Source: Eretmocerus hayati
Taxonomy: Eukaryota; Arthropoda; Insecta; Hymenoptera; Aphelinidae
Direction: 5' to 3'
Assembly (NCBI GenBank): GCA_029851415.1
Contig: CM056744.1
Coordinates: 9,803,268-9,867,267 of the forward strand
DNA: 64,000 bases
Shown: positions 22,657 through 36,600 of the stretch, one piece after another
How the letters are laid out: every line of letters begins with the position of its first letter
Numbering within the stretch: position 1 is the stretch's first letter
Notes under the pieces: generated by a model
The model's database searches: none
Seen by the model: the letters and a program-made list of their open reading frames with translations, nothing else
Told to the model about the DNA's origin: nothing
Made by a program: the position numbers and the translations under genes

Positions 22657-23550
22657 AATTTGGGTTCTTGAAACCAATCCCATCAGAAAGCCAAGAAAAT
22701 TTCCTTCAAAATGACCACTTGACAAAGTCAATTCCATCAATTTGGCTCGGGGCTACAACGCATGAAAGATGAAGCTTCAGCCCGAGTGCATCGATAGGCA
22801 AAGGCCATCGTCCGCGGATCTCAGTCACTGCTGTCTCCGACCACCTCTTGGTCGTTGCCGACATTCAGTGGTCTTCTGCACGTCGTAGCTTCGGTCTCAA
22901 TCGATAGAATTGACCTTGTCAAGTGGTCATTTTGGAGGAAATTTTCTTAGCTTTCTGATGCAATTGGTTTCAAGAACCTAAATTCCTGCGCATGCGCAGG
23001 AAATGAACGATTTCCCATCGCCTGAAAAACTGATTTGCGAAAAATAGCAAAATTAGGCTTTAGGACTCAAAAAAAATGTTCGAGACCATTTTTTTCTGAA
23101 AGAGCACACAATTTTACATCAAATATCAAATTTTCAGAAATAAAAAAAATGGCTTTTCGAGAAATCAATGTTTTTGTGTTTTTGACTTTTTGCTCGACAA
23201 TTGTGTACGTAATCTCAAAATCAAGTTCTAGGAATGCATTTCGATAGATTTTTGAAGACCTTTCGAATGCCGTGAACCGCGTGTCTTTATCTGCAAACAA
23301 ACTCGACTTGTTCGCGTTTTAGTGGGAAAAAGTTGCTGGAATTATGAAAAAAACTCGGAAAAAAAGGATTTTACATCATTTTCAAAAATTCTCGCCATGG
23401 GACCAAAAAATTTCTTTTGGACCTCATAGTAATTCGAAAGTCCATGTTTTGGACCATAAAATCGATTGAAAATACTTAGAAAAAGATCCGAGACATGACC
23501 CTTTTTCGTCGGTTTGTTTCGCGTGGAATTACTTGGGAATTACTCATACG

Positions 23551-24820
23551 TCATTCCACGCATGATCATTTTGCATCAGTCTGTTTCAAAATGATACCGG
23601 TACAATACAAAATATTTTCAAGCAAAACGAATCAGGTCGTTCAGTTATGGTGCTTCAAAAAATTTGATCGATCCCCCTTACCGTTTGGGTCCAAATAAAA
23701 AAAACGAACATACTTTAACATGAAATAATGACAAACGTGGCATTTTTCAAGTACGTTATTCAGAAATATTTCTGTTCCTCATACTGCAATCATTTGATAC
23801 CAGATAGTCTAAACTGTGAGTTGAACTGTGAAAGTGAAATCACTCTCAAATGAAATTCACGATTCTACAGGTTTTTTAAGATTGTAAGAAAAATTTCTCA
23901 CACCATCTACTACTTGAAAGCATTGCAACATCAAGCTACGTCTGCTAAACAACACATATAAACCTGAAATTTGGGTGAGAGAAGCAGATAGACAAGAAAA
24001 TGCGCACAGCCTACTGAACCATACACTAAGATTATAATAAAAGACCCAATTGAATAAAATTTCAATACCTGTTGAGCAAGTATAACTCTCTCTAATAAAA
24101 TACCATCGCGAACTGGATCATCAAAAAGATTCGGTATACCCTTGAAATACAAAAACAATCTCGGCTACTTCTATCTACCTCATTGGATCGCAGCAAAAAT
24201 GAAAGCAATGACGGACCACCGTGTAAAAAGTAAACCCAAGAATCAGTCCAATTTTTATATAAGCGCCAGGCAAAAAAGGGGCCGCTGCAAGCAAACAGTC
24301 GCACGACTACTTATTCTTCAAAAGCACATTATACTTTTATGATTTTTGCCATTGCACAGGATCCGTTTGTAGGTAATACAAGCTCTTGAGACTAAAAAAC
24401 ACGAATGTTTTTAGAGCGCCGATGTATAATACGCGTGTACACAGTATTATTGATTTGCTGTGTACAGAGGAAATGAGAATTTGAAGGATCGATGAATTAA
24501 TGAATGGTAGTGAAAAAATTGTCTTGCTTTGTTTTCTGGTTGTTTCCTAGAGGGTGGAATAATATCAAAGATGATATCTTCAGTCGTTCTTATATGGGAT
24601 ACTTTTTTGAGGGTACATCGAGTTAGTGGTGAATGACCGCGTCTGTTGATTTTATGAGGTACTTTTTCTGTGTGATGAGTATTATCACTCCTACATTTAT
24701 TCTAAAGTTTTGCTTGAAATCAGAAGCGTAATTAACTGTGATTGAGAACTATTGAGTTGATGTAATGTTGCGCATAGTGAGGTTCCTGAATCTCCAGTAA
24801 GTATCTGGAAATTTCGCCCA
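23551..24820. other. Non-coding stretch
   Basis: I see no gene, RNA or strong repeat. Open frames are short and lack motifs. Confidence 0.4.
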
Positions 24821-25665
24821 GTTAGCCAGTCCCAGCGACGGACTCAGACCCAATCCCAGACCCTGCCTCAGCCACGCCCCATCCACGGCCCCAGCCACAG
24901 CCTCAGCCTTAGCCATAGCCTCAGTCTCAGCCTCAGAACCAGTCTTAGCCCAAGACCCAGCTCCAGCCCCAGCCCAGCCATAGCTCCAGCCTCGGCCCCA
25001 GCGTCAGTCTCAGGCTTAGCCACTGCCCCAGCTCCAGCTCCAGCTCCAGCCTCAGCCCCAGCCCAATCTCATCCCTAGTCACAGCCACAGCCTCCAGCCT
25101 CAGCGTTAGCTCCAACCTTAGCCCCAGCTCCAGCTCCAGCCCGAGCCACAGCTTCAGCCATATCCCATCCACCGCCCCAGCCCCAGTCCCAGCCACAGCT
25201 CCTGCCTCAGTCCATCCTCAGCTTCGGCCCGGCCCCAGCCTCAGCCTTAGCCACGACCCCAGTCTCAGCTTCAGCCCCAGCCTTAGCCCAAGTTCCAGCT
25301 CTAGCCTTAGCCCAGCCTCACCCCAAGCCACAGGACCAGCCTTAGCCCCAGCCCCAGCCACAGCCCAGCCTCATCCAAAACCACAGGGCCAGCCTCGTCC
25401 CTGGCTACAGGACCAGCTTCAGCCTCAGCCATAGCGCCAGTCCCAGACACAGCCCAGCCACAGCCCAGCTTCAGTCCCAGACTCAGCCTTGTCAACAGCC
25501 CCAGCCTCGGTCCAGCCCCAGCCCAGCCTCAGCTCTAGCCTTAGTCCCAGCATCAGCTCAGCCACAGACCCAGTCTTAGCTCCACCCGTAGCCCCAGCCG
25601 AAGCCTAAGCTCCAGCCTTATTCACAGCCCCAGCCCCTGCCCCAGCCACAGCCCATCCATCCAAA
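24820..25665. repeat. CAGCCC/CAGCCT-type minisatellite, ~850 bp
   Basis: A long array of CAGCC(C/T/A)-based hexamers and their 12-bp compounds (CAGCCTCAGCCC and variants) is strongly strand-biased for C. Open frames over it, such as the Leu/Glu/Gly-rich minus frame at 24945-25196, are products of the repeat. Confidence 0.9.
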
Positions 25666-25851
25666 AGGAAGGTGTTGACTGATTGGATCTTAGAACAACT
25701 GATCGGACCATCTAATCAACTAAGTACCTCAATCCGTAAGGAAAAGTCAAAATTCATCACCAGCAACACGAACACGGACCCACCGGACTCACTAATTTGC
25801 CGACGCACCGGACCTGCCGAGCCACTAACCCACAAACTCACCAACAGCACC

Positions 25852-26049
25852 TGCGGCGCCACACAGTGGGGCCGAGGAGTTCTTGAATAATTCGCCATTA
25901 CGTGAATTTGCAACCAATCGACATATGCGCAAACAGAACACTTTTGGATGAATGAGAACAACCTCCTCCGTCTGCGCATATGTCGATTGGTTGCGAATCC
26001 ACGTAAAGGCGAATTATCCAAGAACTTCTTGGCCCCACTGTGCGCCACC
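25852..26049. mobile_element. Palindromic MITE, ~198 bp
   Basis: The left arm has CACAGTGGGGCCGAGGAGTT and CAACCAATCGACATATGCGC. The right arm is the inverted near-copy (GCGCATATGTCGATTGGTTG and ending CTTGGCCCCACTGTG). Centre of about 45 bp, no coding content. Confidence 0.85.
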
Positions 26050-26345
26050 AGGATACGAGGCATCCGGACGGATAAAATTGGACAGGCGCTCATTGTAAGT
26101 TAGTTTAATTTGTTGGAAGGATATTGCGAAATCTACAATTATTTGCCTTATGAATCCTATCCCACTTATGATCTGTATCTAGATAAAAGAATAATCACTA
26201 AGTATAATTCCCTCTTCAGCAATAAATAACATGTATACCCGTATTACCCATCTTCTTTGACTGAGTCAATACACTGATTTCGAAATAGTTATTCACATCC
26301 AATGATGCAACTATACCGAAATAGACAACTATTAGAATCTAATAG

Positions 26346-26720
26346 ACAGTGGAAACTTCAGTGATTTTCACTAAAACTTTAGCGATTTCCACTGAAAATC
26401 CAGTAGGAGTTTCACTGAAACTCTAGCAATTTCCACTGAAATCTCAGTGAAAATTCCACTGGAAATCTAGCGATTTTCACTGAAACTTTAGTAATTCTCA
26501 CTGAAACTCCAGTGGAAATTTCACTGTAATTTTAGTCATTTTCATTGAAATTTTACTGAAACTTTAGTGATTTCCACTGAGATTTCAGTGAAAGTTTCAG
26601 TGAGACTTTAGTGATTTTCACTGAAATTCCGGTGAAAATTTCACTGAAAGTTAAGTGATTTCCACTGGAATTTCAGTGAAACGTATCACTTGAAATTTGT
26701 TGATTTCTACTGAAATCACT
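26346..26720. repeat. CACTGAAA-based minisatellite with internal dyads
   Basis: Repeats of TTTCACTGAAACTTTAGTGAT-like units, each partly self-complementary (CACTGAAATTTCAGTG), in variable 18-38-bp spacing. Non-coding. Confidence 0.85.
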
Positions 26721-26734
26721 CAAGTTCAAGTACA

Positions 26735-26835
26735 TCCATCCATCCACCAACCCACCCACCTGACCACTAACCTCTACTCACCCACCAACCCACCCACCCA
26801 TCTACCCACCCATGACCCATACGGCCACCCATCAC
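26735..26835. repeat. (CCAYCCA)n simple repeat
   Basis: C/A-rich tract of CATCCATC and CCCACCCA units. Confidence 0.75.
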
Positions 26836-29800
26836 CTTTCAGCCCCTCCCGATAGGCAACCCGAGACGCGAGATGCTGACGGACAAATTTTGGCTGGGCT
26901 TCTAATTATTTTAATTCACAAAAGTTGCACCTTCGCAAGATGTTGTTACATCGAGTCTTACATTTACCGGGGCTCTCCATTACTTAGCAATTTTGATTCT
27001 TAACTTTCATATTGTTCATCATTCTTTGATGTTTAATCATACAAAATTTCTAAAATTATCGTTCTTGATAGAAAATTTTTGAATGCGCTGATGTATGGAT
27101 AGACTCAATTCAGAATGGACAGAAGACTGTTCTGGTATAATTTTACACGGAGAAGTTGGAAAGTATTTTACGATGAACCAAATTAAGTTGAATCTTGTCG
27201 AAAAAAGTGATTGACAAATTTTTATGTCATTCCTGGATAACTATTTTTAATCGTGTTTTTTCACAATTAGAATTGTCTCTCAATCCTTCTGTAAAGAGGA
27301 CATGATTATATTCCACTCCAGATCGACAAGTCTCTGACATGCATAACAGATTCTTTCTGTGAAATCGTCCAAGAAAATAGGAAATATTATTTTTCGTTAA
27401 CTTTTTCAAGAAACTCGATCTTGACCAAAATAATCGTCGACCGGTTGACGCCTACGCACGAATAAAATATGCAAAGTAGCTCTTTCATTAAACACTTCTG
27501 TCATTACTTTCCAGACTCAAAGAAAAATTTCAGAAAACCCCCAAAACAATTAGCAAAAATCATCTGCCACTACCAATTAATTCCTGATTCAAATCTATGA
27601 AAACGAAGATGCGACACTATTTTGTAAGAATTCAAATGAAGCCGTATAAATCGGTACAACACCAAGACCGGGTGTACGAAACTTTGCGATTGCATCGTCA
27701 GGCTATAGATCAACATCGCGCCCCAATGTATCTATATAAGAGAAAGACAGAAGATACATCGAGGCTGCAGTCTTACGCCGTTAATTAAGAGACGAAATGA
27801 TTCATCGGGTATATAGGTTTATATACTGGTATATAGCCGTATAGCCCAAGCACTTGGTGAACGCGACAAGCCACCGGTTTTCGTTTTATATACGTTCAGC
27901 GCAGGTGCGACGATATCTTCTATCCTCTCCGATGCATGCACTCGCTATTTGGTTTGCCAAGTGCAAAAGAGCGATATGCGATAGAGCTAAGTAAGTATGT
28001 ATACGTCAGGGTATTGGAGGAATTTTTAGGGACGATCGTGAATCTTGCGTCAAGCCCTGATTTATCGAGGGAAACCAATCTTCGTTTTCTTGATTCTTGA
28101 TCAAAATTAACGTCGCTCTGAAAATTATGTGCTTCTTTGAGGTTGAGTGCATTATATTTTATGCTCAAGTTCTAGCTATATTCTTCGTCGAATCTTTTGT
28201 GGGTAATAGTGAATTTATCGGAATGCAAATCAAAATCGAACCGTTTCGTACCATAAGTCGGCTCAGTACAGATTTTCAGTGTGACTGTGTATGTAATCCA
28301 CATCAATCAATAATACTCGCAAATGTTAACTCGATGGATTTTAATGGGTAAAATTCCACTACAAGATATTTGAAAGTGAGCTTTCTATGGAATCTATTTT
28401 TGGCCAAAACGTCTCAATTTGACTTGTGGGGTAAGAGTCGTGAGACGGATAGTTATTTGCTAATAATCTCAAAAATCATACTCATGCAATTTCCATTGAG
28501 TTTTTCGTGATATCAACCAACTCCAGAGTAACCTGGAAGATTCTCACCATTTCACTTTGGAAGGAAACTTCTCTTCAATTGGATTGGTTGGTTACTTTAG
28601 TGAATGGTCTATGTACCTGAATGAGATGAGGACAGCCTTCTCCGTTGATCATTTAGAATCACTTCCGGTGATAGGATCTTTTAATCGGGCTTACCCTTCG
28701 ACACACACTGGAACACGCACGTACATCAATGTTATCAAGGGAAGATGCAACCCTCATTCTAACGTCTTGCCGAACAAATCGTTAGAGGGGGGGGGGGCTG
28801 AAGATTATCTGTATTTTGTCTAAAAATAAAACCAATAACGTAGTCAGTTAACTTGAAAAAAATTTGTTTCTTGAAAAGTGGACCGCTGAATCCATACGAC
28901 ATTGCCTTCAAAATCATGAAAACTACCCTCACAGGCCGATTCGTCATATAAGATGAACGACTGTTACCATTTTTTGGGTCGATAATCTGAATTTCCTCGT
29001 TAAAATGCCTCGAAATTCGTAGAATATTGATTTTAGCGAGAATATCGCCTAAATCGAGAAAAGTTATGATGAAACAATTTTCTAATTGTGTAGGTTCAAA
29101 CAAAAAAGTATTCTTGTGATTGAGGCATTTTTACAGGAAAATTCAGAATTCTAGACCGAAATAATGAATCTATAGCGCTACGCAACTAGCCGAATCGGTA
29201 CAAAATTATTTTTGGGAGTAGTATTTATGGTTTAGCTGTTTTTGTTTGGGGAGGGGGGGGGTAAAATGTCTCATTAGCAATCCGTAAGGAGGAACGCCAC
29301 CCAGAAGATGAAAACGGTCAGAAAGATTTTTTTTCTCGAAAGACTGACTACGCCATTGTTTGCATCTCAAGGATGTACTCTTAAATATAAAGCTTCAGCC
29401 CCCTACGATTTCTTTAATGCCAGACTCTAAAATTAGGATTACACCTGCCCTGGTATGAACCATAGTTTGCATTCGTTAGAGCTACTTTCTGAGGGCAATA
29501 GTCTGATGAAAATTGAGGAAAATATTATAGCTCCGTAATTCAAGATTTCCGCGGGTTATTCGTTTTTTGACTTAATTTTAGTATCCTTTTCTTATCTACA
29601 AGAAAACTTTTTCTGTTACCAGTAGGGATATTACGCTTTAATCATGAATACTTCCACGTCAAAATAACTCATCACCATTGATTGAGATTTTAAATATCGC
29701 AAAAACATAACTGTAACAGATAAATTTAACCATCTGAATACTTATAAATTTTGCCAAAACATGAAAAAAATTCCACAACAATGGAAACTGTCCCAGAAAA

Positions 29801-32094
29801 TTGAAAGTATTTGAAATAATTCACAAAAACAAGGTCTGAAGAAAAACGACAAAGTAATCGTTAAAATCAGTCATCCTGTCTCAAACTCCTCTATCGAAAT
29901 AAAATTACCATACGAGTTACCATCGAAACAGCCTGACTGTCAAGAACAAAATAGACGATAACAGAGATGCACAAAAATAGCCCATCGAAATCGTTATCCC
30001 CATCATCTCCAACTAAGAATACCTATATTATACAGTTAGCAAAAAGCTCACTACATCCAAGATATCTTCCTCGCGTGAAATCGAGACAATTTACAACTAA
30101 GAAGCTCGAATCTCTTACAAAGGGTTACAGTCTTATACCTACTGCATGCACACTCCAATTGACTTGTTAAATCCTCCTTCCTTAGACAGTTTATTCGACG
30201 ATAGAACCAGAGAGTCAACCTCGATAGTCTTTGTCTCTGATGATGCCCTTACAGTGTACTTTTATAAATACAAATAAAATACAAACAAAAAGAATTATCA
30301 GCATATCGCATTTATGCTGATTGACCAGAAAACTTACACTCACACATACACTATATACCTCCTTACAACTTATTCTTTTCTGTTGCAAATATATGTATGT
30401 GTTTGTGTGTATGAACACGACGTAGGCGGTTGGGTATAAGGGGTCTTATCTGCCGCCGCTGCTTGTTAAAACTTTAGTTAATCAGTCTGCAGGACATCGA
30501 TCACGCCGACGACTCACTGGATGCACCATCAGAGCTTACCTTTATACCATAAACCCCTTTCGAACTCCGTATCCTGATGTGGACGTCTCTTATACAATTC
30601 TTTACACACGCAAACACACATGTATTTTATGTGTGTGTGTGTGTGTGTGAGTAGTCGTGTCACATGTGAAAAGCAAAAGAGAACTCTGAAATTAATTTTG
30701 CTCTTGTTTTGTTGAGTGTATTTAGCAAGAGTATGGTACACGCGCGTGGCTGGATGCTGCTGGATACCGATATATATATATGCATTTTTTCAAATGGCCC
30801 GCGCAATCTTGAAGCATGTATCGCGCACAGTAGATCCCCGGCTGCATGCTGCTGCAACTTTGAAAACTCAATTACGAGCGCTAATGAATTGCTTTGAGAC
30901 TGCAGGGAATGAGAAACAGATCGAAGTAGGGACGATTGGAGATCTTGATTCTTATGGAGATGACTCGGGTGACAATGAACCTCCTGGCTACGGTTGTATG
31001 TGTGAGTGGAAAACTAAAAGTACACGGTATCATATGCAAATGAGTGAAGAAGTGCGTGTGGGCGAGATAGATGTGAAATTTTTTGGTGAGAAGTCCGAAC
31101 TGTTTTTTTTTACTTGCTGAGTTGCGGAGATTACCAGATATTTTCTCTGACAGGATTAATGTTTAAACTGATTGGTGTACCTGAAACGAATGTTTCAATA
31201 TATCGTTTTTCTTTAAAACCTCAAGATTTTTTATACGGTCCAAGTGATAATAGGACTTTTACCACGACGAAAATTCAAGAAAGTTTATAATCAATTCGTG
31301 AGATACTCTTAACGAAATTATGCATTATTTGTGATACTTATTGTTAATATTTATTGTGCAATCCACAAAACATTTTGAACGTACAAATCCTTTATTTATA
31401 AAGTCATTCATACCATGTATGATAATGGTAATTTTTAAATAATCAATTTTCATCAGTGACCATTTGATTCTCGTTGACTATTATGATCAATTAAATGAAT
31501 AAATAATGAATATCATCTTATCGATAAGCATTGACGTCCAGACATACATTAAAATGGCATAAAAACGATAAGGTTTTGTACAAAAAATTCGTAGATATTA
31601 CAAAATTGTACTTGGATACACAAATATTCTACGTTATCATTTTAATCCTACGGCATAAAACAAAAGGGGTACAGTTAAAACGTGTTCTCATAAGTTGGAT
31701 TGACCATCAAAGAGACTCATGAGAGACAAATAACGCAAAAAAGTGTCTCCTTAATGGCAAAGAGAGGTTTCAAACCCTGTTCAAAACTTTTCATCAAGTC
31801 TGACTAATTCGTTTTCATCGTGGACATGTCATGCATGAAGGATGCCTGAGTAGTTTACACACAGATAAAGGACATTATAGACAGGTAGACCCTGAAGCAT
31901 ACACAACGTCATCAGGAATGCATTACAATACATTTGGTCTGCATAGCATTCTGTAAGATTTGTATGAGAACTCTGTGCCAACTTGAAACTGTTGCTCAAT
32001 AATCATACAAGAAATAACTTGTGATTCAAGTTGCCGTGTGAACCAAACAATAACGAAATCAAATCAATACTGTTGACATTTTTCAGCTATACAT
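26836..32094. other. Long AT-rich stretch without recognisable genes
   Basis: No convincing coding region. The longest open frames (30716-31120, + and 28759-29103, -) have no recognisable motif. There are homopolymer G runs near 28788 and 29250 and a (TG)n tract at about 30633-30655. Intron of a large host gene or intergenic DNA cannot be told apart here. Confidence 0.35.
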
Positions 32095-33462
32095 ATGTAT
32101 ATGTTACGTACCAAACCCGAAATCGTAGACTTCGCGAACGGTACAGCCGATTCTGTACCATTCGCGAATGGTACACCACCATTTGTACCGAGCTTGATAT
32201 TCCGGGTTTGGTACAGCAGAGTCTTGTACCATTCGCGAACTGTATAGCCGCGTTGTACCGAGCTCGATTCCGAATTGTGCCATATGGCTCGGAACGTGTT
32301 GACAAATGGGAATTGTCTGTAAATGATGATTATCAAAATGATATGTATTTACGAGTTCAGCTCGAGTTCAGTCAAGTACAGGTAACGATAGCGCTTGCAC
32401 ATTGGATCCCGATTATACTATTCCTGATGAGCTCAACTCAAAATTAGATGCTCTTCGAACATCCGATAATTTCAAGTTCATAAAAAGTGAGACAGAATGA
32501 CGAGACCTTGTGAAGCTAATTAGTGAAATTGAGAAGAAATCATTCAAGACCTCTCTGGAATACAGAAGATTAAAATAGTTTGACATATATATTGACTGTT
32601 GGCGATATTCCTCGTCTGATCTTTCCAATGAAAATAGCACTATAAGAAGGAATGCTCAAAGTCGGTAAAAAATCGTAATAAATTACAACAAACCCCCTAA
32701 CCTTGTAAAGTTGATATTCAGACAATGAGACTGATTTTGAGGATTTCTCCTTACAGTGAGACGACGAAGTGAGATATTACGCAGAGAAATCCGAAATCTA
32801 CGGTATACTGATGAAGTATATCAGATGAAGATTGATCCATAATGAAACTGGGCATGGCGGTGTCCACAAGATGCATTATGTCATCCAAACAAGATACGCG
32901 AACATACGCCGTTATAGTGTTATTTTCATTGGAAAGATCAGACGAGGAATATCGCCAACAGTCAATTTATATGTCAAACTGTTTCAATCCTCTGTGTTCC
33001 AGAGAGGTCTTGAAGGATTTCTTCTCAGTTTCACTAATTAGCTTCACAAGGTCTCGTCATTTTGTCTCACTTTTTATGAACTTACAATTATCGGATGTTC
33101 GAAGAGCATCTAATTTTGAGTTGAACTCATCACGAGTAGTATTATCGGGATCCAATGTGCAAGTGCGATCGTTACCTGTACTTGACTGAACTCGAGCTGA
33201 ACTCGTCAATACATATCATTTTGATAATCATCATTTATACACAATTCCCATTTGTCAACACGTTCCGAGCCATATGGCACAATTCGGAATCGAGCTCGGT
33301 ACAACGCGGCTATACAGTTCGCGAATGGTACAAGACTCTGCTGTACCAAACCCGGAATATCGGGCTCGGTACAAATGGTGGTGTACCATTCGCGAATGGT
33401 ACAGAATCGGCTGTACCGTTCGCGGAGTGTACGATTTCGGGTTTGGTACGTAACATATACAT
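32095..33462. mobile_element. Foldback element, 1.37 kb
   Basis: Arms 32095-32640 and about 32915-33462 are near-identical reverse complements around a ~275-bp spacer. The outer arm contains many GGTACA and CATTCGCGAATGGTAC-like short dyads, so the arms are themselves internally palindromic. Mirrored frames at 32087-32305 (-) and 33252-33503 (+) are arm copies. It lies about 200 bp downstream of the intact ankyrin gene. Confidence 0.85.
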
Positions 33463-33669
33463 GTAGTATGAAAAATCAACATTTTCTGTTAACTATCATT
33501 TGACCGCGTACAATACACGTAGAGTAACATTATATTTGAATTAAACTAACACTATGCGGAATCTTTACATTTCTATTCAAAACAATAAACGCCAAAGATT
33601 AGACATCACATCTGTGCAAACTGCTTAGGCAGCTGTCTTCTCAATGTTATTGCTCTAAATCACAAATTC

Positions 33670-36600
33670 TCACTGATCACGTCGGGACTTTTTTGAAGAT
33701 TTCCTCGTTTCCGGAAAGTTCTTCGATCTCTTGCGCAATTCACGATGAGTTGAAGTTTTCTGGGAATCTTCTAAATGATTGTTGCAATCCTTGTTTAGAA
33801 TCTCTGCCGAGCATAAATCCGAACAGCCATAAACTTTCTTTGTAACAAGATCCAGCACTTGTTTGGCTAGCTCTAATAGGATCCTCCTCTTGATACCTTT
33901 TTTACACATTCTCTTTATGATATTTTTCAAATCAGTTAACTCTGATTTTCCGTGCATTGATTCAATTACTTCTTCGAGATAAGTTTCCAGTGCATGTCCT
34001 GCCATTTTGCTAAGATCTTTGAAGTCGCTATGATAACTCGACGTGTCATCATCTACGTCCTCTGATTTCGAATGATTCACTTCTTCATCGATATCCGAAT
34101 CCATGGAGTGTTCAGATTTTTCCATCAAATAATTTGATAAAATGTTACGATCGCGCACGACTTTTTCACTAATAAATGAATTCAATTTTTCCAATTTTTT
34201 TACATGAGTGATGATAACAACAAGAAGTAGTATTCCTTGATCACTTGGTGTGCTGACTTTTAGAGATTCCGAAAGCTCGTACGTAGGTGGATTTCCATCC
34301 ATATCTTCTACGTTGATATCAGCCCCGGCTTCCAATAATTTTATGGTTCCGAAGCAATATCGTTGATCGATGAAAATATGTAAAAACGTTTGTTTACGAA
34401 TATCTTGAGCATTCACATCTACATTGGGGAGATTAAGCAACTTTGCAATTATGGTCTCAAGACTGGATCTCGAAGAGCAGTATGAGAAAGCGATACGGAG
34501 TGGTATTCCATGGTTTCTAAACATCGCATGAATATTGGTACCATATTTAATTAGTAAAGCAATCATTGATGGGTAAGGATCCCTAGATATTGACTCATCA
34601 ATAGCTGCATGTAATGGAGTGAATCCCCTGTCATCAACGACATTCACATCGGCTCCTCTTTCCAGTACAAGTTCCGCTAATTTTTCGTTCAAAGGATATG
34701 TTCCGTAATGACCAGAGAGAATGTGTAAGATCGTCCCCCCAAATTCACAGTAACCTCGACAGTAACGCGTAACGCAGCAAGCATTAATATCAGCACCGTG
34801 ATTCAGAAGAATATCCATGACTCTTTGCTGTCTGATGAACAATTCATTCTTGATACTCTCGTAGAATTTGTCATTCTGATCTCCTCGCAGATCGCCAGGA
34901 TAAGAACGACGTATAATTGAACTCGACCCAGAAAAATTTCTCAGTAAAGGAGTTCGTCCGCTCGAATTTTTGGCATCAATGAGAGCTCCATGCTGAATCA
35001 AATACTCAATGATTTTCATGTGATGCAATCGGCTTGGTTCCCACTCATAGTCATCATTTGCATCAAGTAGCTCATATTTTCGATTGTGTTTCACAGCTCT
35101 GAAATTATCACATGCAAGATGAAGCGGAGTGTCTCCGTCTTCATTGACAGCATTGATATCAGCACCTTGAGACACAAGATATTCAACAAAGTCAAAACGA
35201 CTTGATTCAACAGCAAAATGTAACGGCGAATATCCTGGGTACCAAACTGCATTTGATGTAATTTGAGAGTTAACTGATGCTCCATTCTTCACTAATGTTT
35301 TAATCATTTCAAGATCGTCCCCCAAGCATGCCACATGTAGATATGAGATACCAAATCTGTCTGTGTGATTGATTCCATTTAGATTTTTTGATAGTAAAAG
35401 CATCTCGGACTCATGAAGTAAATAAATAGGTGATCGGCCAAGTCGATAAGCTCGAAACAACTCATGGACGGCAGTTCGATCTTGACAAATTTTTACATTA
35501 GGATCAGCACCATTTTCTAGCAATAACTGTATTAATTCTAGCCTTTGCTGAGGTTTCCCTTCTTCAGAGTGATATATTGATTTTCTACAGACCACATTTA
35601 ATGGGCCATCTCCGGATTCATCAAGTATTGAAGCATCTGCACCATGTTTGAGCAGTAATTTCATTAATGTCCAAAACGATCCTCTGGTTGCGAAATGTAA
35701 AGCTGTCGAACCAGGATATTGCTCATTCCCCACAGGGACAGAACAATTCAAGTCAACTTTGTTCTCAATAAAATACTCGATCAAATTCCTAAGTTTCTTG
35801 GTATCTTCACTGTAAGGTGTCAATGCTGTCATTACAGAACAGGACATCAGAAATATACCCGAACCGTCTCCATCTTCCGGATTGATACATGATCTATCCA
35901 TAAATCGACTGGCATATTTTAGAATGGATTTAATATCTAATGGAAGAAGTCCTTTGAAATAAACATGGAATGGAGTTCTGCCTTGTTTATCTCGAGCGAA
36001 AATATCTGTATCGCCATGTTCAAGAAGTACAGAGATAGTCTGTTTTCTCTTCTTATGGTCATCTCGAGGATAACCGCACACAGCAAAGTGTAAAGGTGTA
36101 AATTCCTTCCAATCTTCTGTGTTGAATTTTGACCGGCTTTTCATGGAAAATCCATGAGACAGAAAGGTTCTCACAGCTTCTGGGTGTGCAACCCAACAAG
36201 CAGCATGGAAAAGAAGTATGTTATCTTCACAAGCGGAGTCTAAACTCGTGTTTTTCTTCGTTGAAAAGATATTATCTAATGCGTTTTCAATGAACCATCT
36301 TGCACCGAGATTCATAGCTAATTCAAGAGCTGTATCCATGTTAGCATCGCAATCAAGAAGAGAAGCTCTTCTCCTCGACAACTCTAAGCAGATGCGCCAA
36401 TTGTTCATTTTTAAGGCATAATAAAACGGTGTACAGAAGTGACCAGTCTTTCGAGGCAACTTTATAGAGCAGCCTTTTTTTATGAGAAATTTTGATGTAG
36501 ATATGTGTTTTCGTCGTAGTGCTGAAACTAGAAGTATGTAGCTGAACAACTCGTCATTTGCGTTCGAGCTTCGAAGCCAGTACACAAAATTTCGTACTTG

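Larger units (their letters stand above)
21606..23550. mobile_element. Large foldback element with nested insertion
   Basis: The left arm (21606-22735) pairs with the right arm (22916-23550) around a ~180-bp non-repeated centre. The outer parts match through 21606-21785 and 23350-23550, including GATCTTTTTCTAAGTATTTT. The inner parts match through 22303-22735 and 22916-23345. The left arm is longer because another inverted-repeat element (21788-22302) sits in it. Mirrored open frames at 22341-22574 (+) and 23067-23300 (-) are arm duplicates, not genes. Confidence 0.85.

Noticed and set aside
22341..23300. Pair of nearly identical 77-codon frames on opposite strands
   Set aside because: They are the two arms of a foldback element.
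24945..25495. Leu/Glu/Gly-rich open frames on the minus strand
   Set aside because: They are translations of the CAGCCC minisatellite; the residue periodicity equals the DNA repeat.
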